Shown: positions 33,710-42,202 of the stretch, in pieces
How the letters are laid out: each line of letters starts with the position of its first letter
How positions within the stretch are numbered: the stretch's first letter is position 1
Source: JAUNKE01 sp041853585
GTDB lineage: Bacteria; Bacillota; Clostridia; Peptostreptococcales; Filifactoraceae
Length of the DNA: 64,000 bases
Direction of reading: 5' to 3'
NCBI GenBank assembly: GCA_041853585.1
Contig: JBGZSM010000092.1
Location: 46,454-110,453, forward strand
The notes under the pieces: model-generated
What the model saw: only the letters and a program-made list of their open reading frames with translations
Databases searched by the model: none
Told to the model about the DNA's origin: nothing
Position numbers and translations under genes: made by a program

Positions 33710-35080
33710 ATGTCCCAAAATATAGATTTGACAAAGGGAAGTATTTCGCAGAAAATATTTCGATTCACGATGCCGATTTTAGCAACTTCCTTCATCCACA
33801 TGACTTACAGTTTCATCGATATGATTTGCATCGGGAGACTCGGCAGCCCGTCGGTCGCCGCAGTGGGAACCGCCGGATTCTTTCTGTGGTTTGCGAATGC
33901 GTCCTCCGCGATGGCAAGAATCGGAACGCAGGTTCATGTTTCGCAGTCCTACGGCAAAAAAGATTTTTCCGCCGTTCAATCTTATTCCGAAGCGGCATTT
34001 TGGGTGAACTTCCTATTCGGACTGTTCATCGCCGCGATTTTGAGCTTGGGCAATCAGCCGATTATCGCATTCTTTAATCTCGGAAGCGAATTCGTCATTC
34101 GTCAAGCGCGTGAATATTTGATAATCGTTGCACTGTCGATGCCTTTTATGTATGTCAATCCGGTCTTATCTGCAATGCTCAACTCGATCGGCAACTCGCG
34201 AGCACCTTTTATCGCAAACTCGGTGGGATTGATTTTCAATATCGTATTTGACATATTGCTCATCTTCGGGGTCGGACCTTTTCCGGCATTGGGCGTTCAC
34301 GGCGCCGCCATCGCTACGGCATCCGCGCAGGTGGTTGTCTTTCTGATGCTCTTGGTGAACAATCTCAAGCTGGATGATTCGCTGCGAATCAGCATCCGAA
34401 AATTGCCTCAGCTTTCTTTTATGAAAACTATTTGCAAAACCGGATTTCCCTCTGCATTGCAAATGACGCTCTACTGCTGCTATTCGATTGTGCTTGCCCG
34501 AATCATTGCTCAGTTCGGCGAAGTGTCGATTGCAGTTCAAAAAGTCGGCGGTCAAGTCGAGTCGATATCTTGGATGACGGCTGACGGACTGGCGATTGCC
34601 GTTACCGCATTCATCGGTCAAAATTTCGGCATCGGCAATTTCAAACGAATCAAAAAAGGAATTATTGTCATTGCATCCTACGCCTTTTTATTCGGAGCGA
34701 TGGCAACCGTCTTGCTCATATTCTTCGGCGAGAATATCTTTTCCATCTTTTTGGAAGACCGTCCGTCCATCGAAGGCGGTATCAGCTATCTGCGCATATT
34801 GGGTTTTTCGCAAATCTTTATGTGCTTTGAAATTCTTTTCGTCGGTGTGTTCAACGGGCATGGCGAAACTCGAATCCCCGCTCTGATGAGCATTTTGATG
34901 ACGGGCTCACGAATTCCGATTGCGCTGTTGCTCTCTCAAACTCCGCTGGGTGTGGACGGTGTTTGGTGGGCAATCTCCGGAACGAGTATCGTAAAAGGAA
35001 TCAGCATTCCGCTGGTATTTGTTCTCTATCGAAAACATAAGATGAAAAGTCTGATCAAAAACGACCCCGTTTCGGTATAA
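33710..35080 (+). CDS. MATE-family efflux transporter
   Basis: A 456-residue membrane pump with 12 expected segments, of the MATE family but from a different branch than that at 26386. Motifs include SFIDMICIGRLGSPSVAAVG, NAMSMARIGTQ-like ASSAMARIGTQVHVSQSYG, LNSIGNSRAPF and ADGLAIAVTAFIGQNFGIGNFKRIKKG. Start ATG 33710 is set by GAAAGAGG and the family's MSxNIDLTKGSISQKI start. Monocistronic, with a bidirectional terminator at 35133. Substrate unknown. Confidence 0.85.
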   Translation: MSQNIDLTKGSISQKIFRFTMPILATSFIHMTYSFIDMICIGRLGSPSVAAVGTAGFFLWFANASSAMARIGTQVHVSQSYGKKDFSAVQSYSEAAFWVNFLFGLFIAAILSLGNQPIIAFFNLGSEFVIRQAREYLIIVALSMPFMYVNPVLSAMLNSIGNSRAPFIANSVGLIFNIVFDILLIFGVGPFPALGVHGAAIATASAQVVVFLMLLVNNLKLDDSLRISIRKLPQLSFMKTICKTGFPSALQMTLYCCYSIVLARIIAQFGEVSIAVQKVGGQVESISWMTADGLAIAVTAFIGQNFGIGNFKRIKKGIIVIASYAFLFGAMATVLLIFFGENIFSIFLEDRPSIEGGISYLRILGFSQIFMCFEILFVGVFNGHGETRIPALMSILMTGSRIPIALLLSQTPLGVDGVWWAISGTSIVKGISIPLVFVLYRKHKMKSLIKNDPVSV

Positions 35081-35132
35081 AAATTTTGAAAACAAAAATT
35101 TGAATAAAGGAAGAAAAAATTTCATCGTAAAA

Positions 35133-35204
35133 TTAAAAAACGAAACCGACCGGCAAAAAGGATATCCAAAAAGGAGTATCCGATTTTGTCAGTCGGTTTT
35201 TTCG
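35133..35204. terminator. Nested bidirectional terminator
   Basis: Outer arms AAACCGAC (35143-35150) and GTCGGTTT (35192-35199) enclose a second hairpin in which GGATA-TCC pairs with GGA-G-TATCC around AAAAA. T-rich runs flank it on both strands (TTTTTTCG on plus, CGTTTTTTAATTTT on minus), so it can end both the MATE gene and the pyr operon transcript. Confidence 0.7.
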
Positions 35205-35246
35205 CCGAAACAATAATTGATGTTCAGGCTGATTTCTATTTCGATA

Positions 35247-36527
35247 TTAAATCACAAATATATGGTCTTCCAAAACGAGTACATCATGTCCGGCAATCAT
35301 CATCTCATCGCTCTTGGCATCGACAATCATATAGCTAGCGATGCGCGGGTCATCGGAATCCAGATGAATAATTAAATATTCATCATCGACGATGTCCGCC
35401 ACCTCTTCATATACACGGCCGACAAATCGTTTTTTGTAATCATAGACGAGTTCGCCGGTGTCAAAGTCCTCAATCTTGGAATGAAATCTCAAATCGTTGA
35501 TGATGTAGGCTCTTTGGGAATTGGTTTTGATTTCCAAGTCGTCGTGTACATCACGAACAAAGGATTTTTCAAGACTCTCTTTATGAATTTTATAGACTTC
35601 GTAGCTTCCGATTTTTCGAAGCGACATGAAATCTCCCTTTTTCTTGAGTGCAAAGTCGTAGAACAATTTTTTGTAATAAACGAAATCATTCGTCTCGCCG
35701 ATAAGACGAATTGCGCCTTCCATAAATTGCTCGTCCAACACTTCCATGGTAATTTCATCCGCACCGGCTTTGATTTGTGTTATAAAATTTTCCAAGGTCG
35801 TCGTCTTAATCGTATTTTGAAAGATATGGCTAGGGTCGATGGAATCATGCAATTCATAAGCGAGCTCCACCTCTTCCGATGTAATCAAATCATATTGCTC
35901 CTGCTCTTCCAAATAATATTCTTCCAAAAATATGCGTGCATTTTCCCCACTGCCCGATACGATGATGCTCCCCGCGTTGATTTTGAAGGTCTCATCGTTG
36001 ACGCTGTAATATTTCTTTTCTTTGACATCCAACAGATACACATCGTCATAAAAATCCACATCGATAAAATCGACATTGTAGCTTAGGCGGAACAAAAGAT
36101 ATCCCGGCGCCAACAAATCCATGCTTTTATACACGAAACTGTCCTTTGCAAATTTGAAACCCAAAATATTTCTTTGCACGCCGGAAAGCAAATCGATTTC
36201 GTAAAACTCGATGAATTCTTCCTCGTCCAATTCCGTTATGGTTGCAAAATACATCGCGTCAGGGTCAACGCGCGATGTCCCGTTCCAAAAAATTTGGGGC
36301 GTGTCAAAATCGTACAATTCCTTGTACGAAACATGCTGACCTTGATCGACTCTATTCATTTCATGACTGTTGATATCATATCCCCAGATTCCTTCGCTCC
36401 ATGTATCGTCCAATCCCGTCAACAGCTTTTCGAAAAAAATATATTTGCTGTTCATATTGATGGGCTTGAACAAGACGCGCGGCACTTCCTGAGATATGTT
36501 TAGACTTGTGAGATTAAATACCTGCAT
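35247..36527 (-). CDS. Unknown 426-residue protein at the end of the pyr operon
   Basis: I do not recognise this protein. It has no signal peptide or membrane segment, is acidic and rich in Asp, Glu, Tyr and Phe, and repeats short strands of the type YDFDTPQIFWNG and FDTGELVYDYKKRFVG, which suggests a beta-propeller-like fold (compare TolB/DUF5050-type chains). GAGGAAGT precedes ATG 36527. It starts eight bases after the pyrE stop codon and is followed by the bidirectional terminator, so it is very probably co-transcribed with pyrBCFKDE. That location gives no proof of a pyrimidine role. Confidence 0.6.
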   Translation of the reverse strand: MQVFNLTSLNISQEVPRVLFKPINMNSKYIFFEKLLTGLDDTWSEGIWGYDINSHEMNRVDQGQHVSYKELYDFDTPQIFWNGTSRVDPDAMYFATITELDEEEFIEFYEIDLLSGVQRNILGFKFAKDSFVYKSMDLLAPGYLLFRLSYNVDFIDVDFYDDVYLLDVKEKKYYSVNDETFKINAGSIIVSGSGENARIFLEEYYLEEQEQYDLITSEEVELAYELHDSIDPSHIFQNTIKTTTLENFITQIKAGADEITMEVLDEQFMEGAIRLIGETNDFVYYKKLFYDFALKKKGDFMSLRKIGSYEVYKIHKESLEKSFVRDVHDDLEIKTNSQRAYIINDLRFHSKIEDFDTGELVYDYKKRFVGRVYEEVADIVDDEYLIIHLDSDDPRIASYMIVDAKSDEMMIAGHDVLVLEDHIFVI

Positions 36528-36535
36528 ACTTCCTC

Positions 36536-37090
36536 TTATTTTATGTTTCTACTCCCCGGTTTGATATAAGGAATATTTTGCTTGCACAATGGGCAGTCTT
36601 TTGGCTCATAAGCGTCGATTTCCAACTGAATCGCGCTGATAATATCGATATTGACATTGCCCTTGGTTCTATCGATAATCGAAGCGAGCGCAACCACTTC
36701 ACCGCCCATGCTCTCGAGAAGTTCTTTAACTTCAAAAGAAGACTTGGCGGTCGTGATCACATCTTCGCAGATGGCGATGCGCTGACCTTTTTTCACTTCA
36801 AAACCGCGACGCAGTTCCATCTTGCCATCCACTCTCTCGGTAAAAATCGCTTCGATACCGAGCTGTCTGCCGAGCTCATACGCCACGATGATTCCGCCCA
36901 TCGCCGGTCCGACAAGCAGGTCGATATCCAATTCTCTGAGCTTATCCGCAACCGGTTTTAAAATCTTCGCCGCCTTGTCGGGATAGCGAAGCACTTTTGC
37001 ACATTGCACATATCGATTGGAATGTTTGCCCGATGTCAGCAAAAAATGTCCTTCGAGCAAAGCATCGCTTTCTTTTAAAATTTCTATCAT
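36536..37090 (-). CDS. pyrE: Orotate phosphoribosyltransferase PyrE
   Basis: A 184-residue enzyme making orotidine 5'-phosphate from orotate and PRPP. It shows the start FLLTSGKHSNRYVQCAKVL, VGPAMGGIIVAYELGRQLG, and the PRPP-binding loop RIAICEDVITTAKSSFEVKELLESMGG. Length is in the normal range. It overlaps the pyrD stop by four bases (ATGA) and is followed eight bases later by the unknown gene at 35247-36527. Confidence 0.93.
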   Translation of the reverse strand: MIEILKESDALLEGHFLLTSGKHSNRYVQCAKVLRYPDKAAKILKPVADKLRELDIDLLVGPAMGGIIVAYELGRQLGIEAIFTERVDGKMELRRGFEVKKGQRIAICEDVITTAKSSFEVKELLESMGGEVVALASIIDRTKGNVNIDIISAIQLEIDAYEPKDCPLCKQNIPYIKPGSRNIK

Positions 37091-37992
37091 ATAATTCCCC
37101 TTATCTCCGCCGGAGTAATATTTTCTTTTGAAAAATATTCTTCCAGTCCTTTTATTATATCATAACATGCCATCGGATTCATAAAATTTCCTGTTCCGAC
37201 TTGAACTAAAGTCGCGCCCGCCATCACAAATTTGATGACATCAATCGCTGAAGTGATTCCGCCCATTGCCATGACGGGTACTTTTACATTTTTGCAAACA
37301 TCTCTCGTCATGCGAAGTGCAATCGGCATAATCGCCGGTCCGGAAAGTCCCGCGTAAACATTGTCAAAAAGTGCTTTTTTGTTTACCACATCGATTTCAA
37401 GCGCCGTAAAAGTATTTACGAGCGACAGACCGTCCGCACCTTCGCTCTCAATCGCCTTCGCCACTTTCACCAGATTATGCGCATTGGGCGAAAGCTTGAC
37501 CACGAGCGGCAAAGTCGTCACCTTGCGAATTTCTTTAGTGATAAAAGCGGCATCGCAGGCATGAATTCCGAAAGCCATCCCGCCCTGCTTGACATTGGGA
37601 CAGGAAATATTGAGCTCAATAATATCTACACCGTCATTTTGCTTGGCATGCTCATCGATGAGGCGCACCGCTTCGACATAGCTGCCCAAATCTGAGCCCC
37701 CGACATTGGCAATGACCACATTGTTTTTACTTTTCATAAAAGGAAGCTCATTTTCCAAAAACGCTCGCACACCGGGATTCTCCAGTCCGATGGAATTCAT
37801 AATTCCCGAAGGCGTTTCGGTGATACGAATGCCCGAATTACCCTGACGCGGCTCCAAGGTCAGCCCTTTGGATGAAATGCCGCCGAGTATCGACACATCG
37901 TAGAATTTGTCAAATTCCCTTCCGAAGCCGAAAGTGCCCGATGCGCCGACGACGATATTTTTGAATTCTTTTCCAAATACTATTTCGCGCAT
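37087..37992 (-). CDS. pyrD: Dihydroorotate dehydrogenase B, catalytic subunit
   Basis: A 301-residue FMN enzyme (type 1B) that oxidises dihydroorotate using NAD through PyrK. Motifs: GASGTFGFGREF, NSIGLENPGV, the catalytic-base segment IELNISCPNVKQGG with Cys as base, VKLSPNAHNLVKVAK, and PVMAMGGITSAIDVIKFVMAGATLVQVGTG. Overlaps pyrK by 13 bases and pyrE by four. The pairing with pyrK shows the NAD-linked heterotetramer. Confidence 0.93.
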   Translation of the reverse strand: MREIVFGKEFKNIVVGASGTFGFGREFDKFYDVSILGGISSKGLTLEPRQGNSGIRITETPSGIMNSIGLENPGVRAFLENELPFMKSKNNVVIANVGGSDLGSYVEAVRLIDEHAKQNDGVDIIELNISCPNVKQGGMAFGIHACDAAFITKEIRKVTTLPLVVKLSPNAHNLVKVAKAIESEGADGLSLVNTFTALEIDVVNKKALFDNVYAGLSGPAIMPIALRMTRDVCKNVKVPVMAMGGITSAIDVIKFVMAGATLVQVGTGNFMNPMACYDIIKGLEEYFSKENITPAEIRGII

Positions 37993-38690
37993 TCAAACAC
38001 CTCCCGTCCTAAAAACACCGGCCCGTCCTGACATACTTTTTTCATCTTGCCATCCACTTTGCAGCTGCATGAAAGACAGGCGCCGACGCCGCAGCCCATG
38101 TGCTTTTCCATCGACACATAGGTATTAGCATGTTTTTTACTCACCGCCTCCATCATGATTTCGGGTCCGCAGGTAAAAATCACATCGTAGTTGCCGAAGG
38201 GTACGGCGTCGGTGATGATACCGCCGACCTTTAATTTCATATTCACTTCGGAAAACAGATTTTGAATTGCCGAAATTTCTTCATCATTGTATAAATCGTC
38301 ACGCACACCGATATAGACTTCGGCATTCGGGTTGCGTTTGGCAACGAGCAGAAGCGGCGCCATGCCGATGCCTCCTCCGACCAATGCCAGTTTTCCGTCC
38401 GCTTTCGGAAATCCGTTTCCATACGCACCATGCAGCAAAATTTCGTCGCCTGCCCGAAGTCTTGAAAAAATCGCCGTTCCTTTTCCTCGGACAGAATACA
38501 GAAAACTCACCGATTCTTCATCCGCGTCAAAAATGCTCAGCGGACGATACAGCGTCATATCCGCATCGAGCGCTTTGAGCATAAAAATCTGTCCTTCCTT
38601 GACATCATAACTGCCGGCAACCTTCATCACAAACAAATCGAAGGTGATTTGACGATTCTCTATAATTTTTGCTCTTTTTATTTGAAACAT
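37980..38690 (-). CDS. pyrK: Dihydroorotate dehydrogenase B, electron-transfer subunit PyrK
   Basis: A 236-residue FAD and [2Fe-2S] protein that passes electrons from PyrD to NAD. FAD-binding segment YRPLSIFDAD, NAD-binding GGGIGMAPLL, and a C-terminal cluster motif CGVGACLSCSCKVDGKMKKVCQDGPVF with four cysteines. Length and order are typical. Overlaps pyrD by 13 bases and pyrF by 13 bases, so translation of all three is coupled. Confidence 0.93.
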   Translation of the reverse strand: MFQIKRAKIIENRQITFDLFVMKVAGSYDVKEGQIFMLKALDADMTLYRPLSIFDADEESVSFLYSVRGKGTAIFSRLRAGDEILLHGAYGNGFPKADGKLALVGGGIGMAPLLLVAKRNPNAEVYIGVRDDLYNDEEISAIQNLFSEVNMKLKVGGIITDAVPFGNYDVIFTCGPEIMMEAVSKKHANTYVSMEKHMGCGVGACLSCSCKVDGKMKKVCQDGPVFLGREVFECAK

Positions 38691-39511
38691 TGTCTTAATT
38701 CTCCCGCCAAAGTAACTGCTCGCTCTTTCAACACCTTACGAAAATCTCCCGCAATATTTGCCGTATATCCACGCGACACATTGATAACGCCGTTTTTGTT
38801 TTCACGCACGAGCGCCGAGATATCCTCAATCTTCGCGCCCTGCGCTCCGTAACCCGGAATCAGCAGGAACAAGTCGGATGTGATTTCCTTCAGCAATTTG
38901 ATATCGTCGGCATTGTTCACACCGACCACCGCGCCGAAGCCGCCGAAGCCTTCATAATTTTCAATTGCCTTGTTCCAGCCGCTGATTTTTTCGATGACGC
39001 GCTCATACAAAAATTTTTCGCCCACTTTCAAATCTTGAAAATCCCGTGAACCGGCGTTGGATGTTTTTCCTAAAATAAATGCGCCTTTGTTTTCTTTCAT
39101 ATAGTCGGAATACGGACTGACGGCATCTTCTCCCATATAAGCGTTGAGCGTCACGATATCCGCTTCAAAATCTCCGGTAAAATGTCCTTTCGCATACATC
39201 TCCGCCGTCGAGCCGATGTCGCCGCGCTTGATGTCCGCGATGGCGATATGTCCGAACTTACGAATCATCTGCAAAATATTTTTGTAAGCGATCAATCCCT
39301 CGATTCCGTAACATTCGTAGCAGGCAATCTGAACCTTGTAGCAAGCCGCGTAATCCTTGGACGCCTCGATGATTTCTCGAGCATATTGTGTAAATTGCTC
39401 ACCAATCGGCAAATTCGAAAGCTCTTTCGGTATATGACTCTCGCGCAAATCGATGCCCACACAGAGCGGACTCATCTGCATCGCGCGATGTCTCAATTCA
39501 TTCATTATCAT
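38678..39511 (-). CDS. pyrF: Orotidine 5'-phosphate decarboxylase PyrF (long type)
   Basis: A 277-residue enzyme that makes UMP by decarboxylating OMP. Active-site segment IADIKRGDIG has the essential Lys95 and Asp98; others are CVGIDLRESHIP, NAYMGEDAVSPY and LIPGYGAQGAK. The extra length identifies the long (type 2) group. ATG 39511 has GGAG five bases upstream. Ends inside the pyrK start. Confidence 0.93.
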   Translation of the reverse strand: MIMNELRHRAMQMSPLCVGIDLRESHIPKELSNLPIGEQFTQYAREIIEASKDYAACYKVQIACYECYGIEGLIAYKNILQMIRKFGHIAIADIKRGDIGSTAEMYAKGHFTGDFEADIVTLNAYMGEDAVSPYSDYMKENKGAFILGKTSNAGSRDFQDLKVGEKFLYERVIEKISGWNKAIENYEGFGGFGAVVGVNNADDIKLLKEITSDLFLLIPGYGAQGAKIEDISALVRENKNGVINVSRGYTANIAGDFRKVLKERAVTLAGELRQCFK

Positions 39512-39565
39512 ATTTACTCCATTTCGTTTGACAAAGAATCCACTCTTTGCCTACTTCAACATCTT

Positions 39566-40720
39566 CTACTGGAAATTTTTGTACGGCACGCCGCCCACAA
39601 AAGTATATTCCACCTTGCCTCGCGCCATCCAATCGTCAAATGGCGTATTTTTGCTTCTGGTGACAAATCGGCTGCTGTCAATCGGATAGATTTCATCGTT
39701 GAAGATAACCAAATCCGCTCTTGCTCCTTCCCGAATGCGATTATCGACCCGAAGCATCTCCGACGGATTGTTGCTCATCAAAGCGATTTGCGTCCGGAGC
39801 GGAATATTTTCATCCGCAAAAATTTTACGCACCATTGCGAATGCCGTTTCGATATTTGCGATCCCCGGCGCACCCTTTTGTTTGTCCTCCGCCGTATGCG
39901 GAGCGTGGTCGGTTGCGATTGCATCCACCTTGCCGTCCTTTATAGCCTGCAGAATCGCTGCATTGTCTTCATCATTTCCAATCGGCGGATTGACCCGATA
40001 GTCAAGATTTTTGCTGAAGATATGATGCGGTGAAAATTCAAAGCTGACATTGAGTCCGTCTTCCTTCGCTTTGATTATCGCTTCAATCGATTCTTTTTTG
40101 CTGATATGACAAAAATGGAGTCTGCCGCCGGTTTTACGCGCCAACTCGATATTTCGAATCACCATCTCGCTCTCCGGCTCATCGTGGTCGAGTATCATAA
40201 AGTCCAGCTCCTTGGATTTTAAGAGCGCCTGCTCCATCACATCTTCCCTATCGACATTACGACCGTCATCGGAAAATACGAAGGTCTTTTTTCGCAAGTT
40301 TTCAAAATCCACGACCTGCTGTCCGCGCAAATCCACCGACACCGCGGAAGTCTGCACGACCTCAAGCGGTAAATTTTGCATGCCGCGCTCCACCATTTCG
40401 ATGCGCTCGATGCTGTCCACAATCGGCACCGTATTCGCCATCGCGACGACCTTGGTATATCCGCCGCGAATGCAGGCATTGGATGCCTCCTCAAAAGTTT
40501 GTTTGTGCTCCTGTCCGGGATTACGCAGATGAAAATGCAAATCCACAAAGCTCGGCGACAAATATTTTCCTTCTCCGTCGATCATTTCGACTTCCTCGCC
40601 CTGCAATCTCGCATCGATTTTTTCTTTTCCAATCAACTCGATTTTTTCGCCCGCAATCAGCACATCATCGACGATGTCGGTATATTTATCAATAATATGG
40701 ATGTTTTTAATTCGTATCAT
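39566..40720 (-). CDS. pyrC: Dihydroorotase PyrC
   Basis: A 384-residue zinc metalloenzyme of the amidohydrolase superfamily that cyclises carbamoyl aspartate. Metal ligands are visible in FVDLHFHLRNPGQ (60-70; DxHxHxRxPG) and in the C-terminal ATDHAPHT; HFCHISKKES holds another His. The length is slightly short of the usual 420-430 but no domain seems missing. It follows pyrB by three bases and precedes pyrF by about 55. Confidence 0.93.
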   Translation of the reverse strand: MIRIKNIHIIDKYTDIVDDVLIAGEKIELIGKEKIDARLQGEEVEMIDGEGKYLSPSFVDLHFHLRNPGQEHKQTFEEASNACIRGGYTKVVAMANTVPIVDSIERIEMVERGMQNLPLEVVQTSAVSVDLRGQQVVDFENLRKKTFVFSDDGRNVDREDVMEQALLKSKELDFMILDHDEPESEMVIRNIELARKTGGRLHFCHISKKESIEAIIKAKEDGLNVSFEFSPHHIFSKNLDYRVNPPIGNDEDNAAILQAIKDGKVDAIATDHAPHTAEDKQKGAPGIANIETAFAMVRKIFADENIPLRTQIALMSNNPSEMLRVDNRIREGARADLVIFNDEIYPIDSSRFVTRSKNTPFDDWMARGKVEYTFVGGVPYKNFQ

Positions 40721-40723
40721 CTC

Positions 40724-41650
40724 TTATCCTTTCACAAACTCATTCTCTTTAACGAGCATCAAAATCAATGCCATGCGAATGAACATGCCGTATCTCGCCT
40801 GCTGAAAATATTTCGCCCGGGAATCCGCATCCACTTCTTCCGTAATTTCATTCACTCGCGGCAACGGATGCATGACAATCATATCCTGTTTTGCCAAATC
40901 CAATTTAGCCTTGTCCAAAATAAAGGAATCTTTGAGTCGCAGGTATTCCGCTTCGCTGTCAAAACGCTCTTTTTGAATTCTCGTCATATACAGCACATCC
41001 GCTTGCCCAATCGCCTGCCCGAAATGCTCCGTTTCTTCAAAAGTTATGCCTTCGTCATGCAGCATCTCTTTGATATAGTCGGGCATCGCCAGCTCCTTCG
41101 GGGAAACAAATACGAAATGATTGTTTTTATATCGCTTCATTGCCTTGGTCAACGAATGAACGGTGCGGCCGTATTTCAAATCGCCCACCATCACGATTCG
41201 AAGATTGTCCAATCGTCCGAGCTCCGACGAAATCGTCAGTAAATCCGTCAATGTCTGAGTCGGATGCTGATTGCCGCCGTCGCCCGCATTGATGAGCGGA
41301 ACGCTCGCCACACTCGCCGCCTCCATCGGTGCACCGACCTGATAATGACGCATTGCGATAATATCGACATAGCCCGATACGATGCGAGCCGTATCCTTTA
41401 TCGTTTCCCCTTTGGAAACCGAAGTGTTGTCCTCATCGGAAAAACCGATTACGCTTCCGCCGAGTCGAAGCATCGACGACTCAAAACTCAATCTCGTTCT
41501 CGTACTCGGCTCATAAAAAAGCGTTGCCAAGATACGACCCTTCAAAGCATCTGCATACTTGCTTCGATTCGCCATCATATCTTTAGCAACGCTAATAAGT
41601 GAAGAAATTTCCTCCACGCTAAAATCACTTATCTCTGTTAAGTGTCTCAT
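40724..41650 (-). CDS. pyrB: Aspartate carbamoyltransferase catalytic subunit PyrB
   Basis: A 308-residue enzyme, first step specific to pyrimidine synthesis. Signature FYEPSTRTRLSFESSMLRLGG (about 48-68) and HPTQTLTDLLTI (about 133-144), with MHPLPRVNEI near the end. RBS ACAAGGAGGCAAT precedes ATG 41650. It is the first gene of the operon; no pyrI regulatory subunit and no PyrR attenuator are visible in the short (about 50-base) leader. Confidence 0.95.
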   Translation of the reverse strand: MRHLTEISDFSVEEISSLISVAKDMMANRSKYADALKGRILATLFYEPSTRTRLSFESSMLRLGGSVIGFSDEDNTSVSKGETIKDTARIVSGYVDIIAMRHYQVGAPMEAASVASVPLINAGDGGNQHPTQTLTDLLTISSELGRLDNLRIVMVGDLKYGRTVHSLTKAMKRYKNNHFVFVSPKELAMPDYIKEMLHDEGITFEETEHFGQAIGQADVLYMTRIQKERFDSEAEYLRLKDSFILDKAKLDLAKQDMIVMHPLPRVNEITEEVDADSRAKYFQQARYGMFIRMALILMLVKENEFVKG

Positions 41651-41707
41651 ATTGCCTCCTTGTCAGTCTCTCAGTACCAAATTAAAAGAGTTATCTTAAT
41701 CTCATTT

Positions 41708-41736
41708 ATGATACAGCAAAACCGCTTGATTGTCAA
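41708..41736 (-). promoter_or_regulatory. Promoter of the pyr operon
   Basis: Minus-strand consensus -35 TTGACA (41736-41731), 17-base spacer, -10 TATCAT (41713-41708). The leader to pyrB is about 50 bases and I see no attenuator hairpin in it. Confidence 0.85.
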
Positions 41737-41872
41737 TGAAAGGGAATGATTTTTTCGGTATGAATTTTCGATAAAGGCTTTCGGTATGAGTTCTTTTCTT
41801 TTTCAATTTTTAACTTCAATTCCTTTAGCACATCAACTTATCTTGAAATTTGATAAAACTTATGTAAAACGC

Positions 41873-41901
41873 TTGCAGTATATAATGTTATGATATATAC
41901 T
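41873..41901 (+). promoter_or_regulatory. Promoter of the riboswitch-controlled ABC operon
   Basis: TTGCAG (41873-41878), 17 bases, TATACT (41896-41901). It drives the leader with the cobalamin riboswitch. Confidence 0.8.
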
Positions 41902-41934
41902 GTACTTGTGTTTTTAAACACTAATTCAATATGT

Positions 41935-42086
41935 CCTTCAAGGTTCAGCATGCTGATGAAAAGGGAAATAGGTGAAATTCCTATGCGGTCCCGCCGCTGT
42001 AAATGAGGAGTCCGTTTTATATGCCACTGTCATGGGAAGGCGAAACGGATGTTGATTCTAAGCCAGAAGACCTGCCTTGTCGTTAT
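41935..42086 (+). promoter_or_regulatory. Cobalamin (B12) riboswitch
   Basis: The leader contains the conserved core of cobalamin riboswitches: CAAGG and CCTTG closing stem (41939-41943 with 42075-42079), AAAGGGAAATAGGTGAAATTCC, GCGGTCCCGCCGCTGTAA and the B12-box AGCCAGAAGACCTGCC (42061-42076). It should bind adenosyl- or methylcobalamin. With the terminator at 42137-42166 it forms an off-switch at high B12, so the downstream importer should be made when corrinoid is scarce. Confidence 0.92.
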
Positions 42087-42136
42087 ACTTGATTTCTACG
42101 AGCGATGGAAAGCAATTTTTGTGTTGTCTTTTTGCG

Positions 42137-42166
42137 CGCTCTATTCAAGTATAGAGCGTTTTTTTA
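42137..42166 (+). terminator. Riboswitch expression-platform terminator
   Basis: CGCTCTAT and ATAGAGCG (8 pairs, loop TCAAGT) are followed by TTTTTTTATTT. It lies between the B12 riboswitch and the first transporter gene, and would be formed when ligand is bound. Confidence 0.85.
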
Positions 42167-42202
42167 TTTGAAAAACGATGGCATTTATTTCAAGGAGGGT
42201 TT

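Noticed and set aside
41651..41707. PyrR-type attenuator in front of pyrB
   Set aside because: The leader is only about 50 bases and contains no convincing terminator or antiterminator hairpin.
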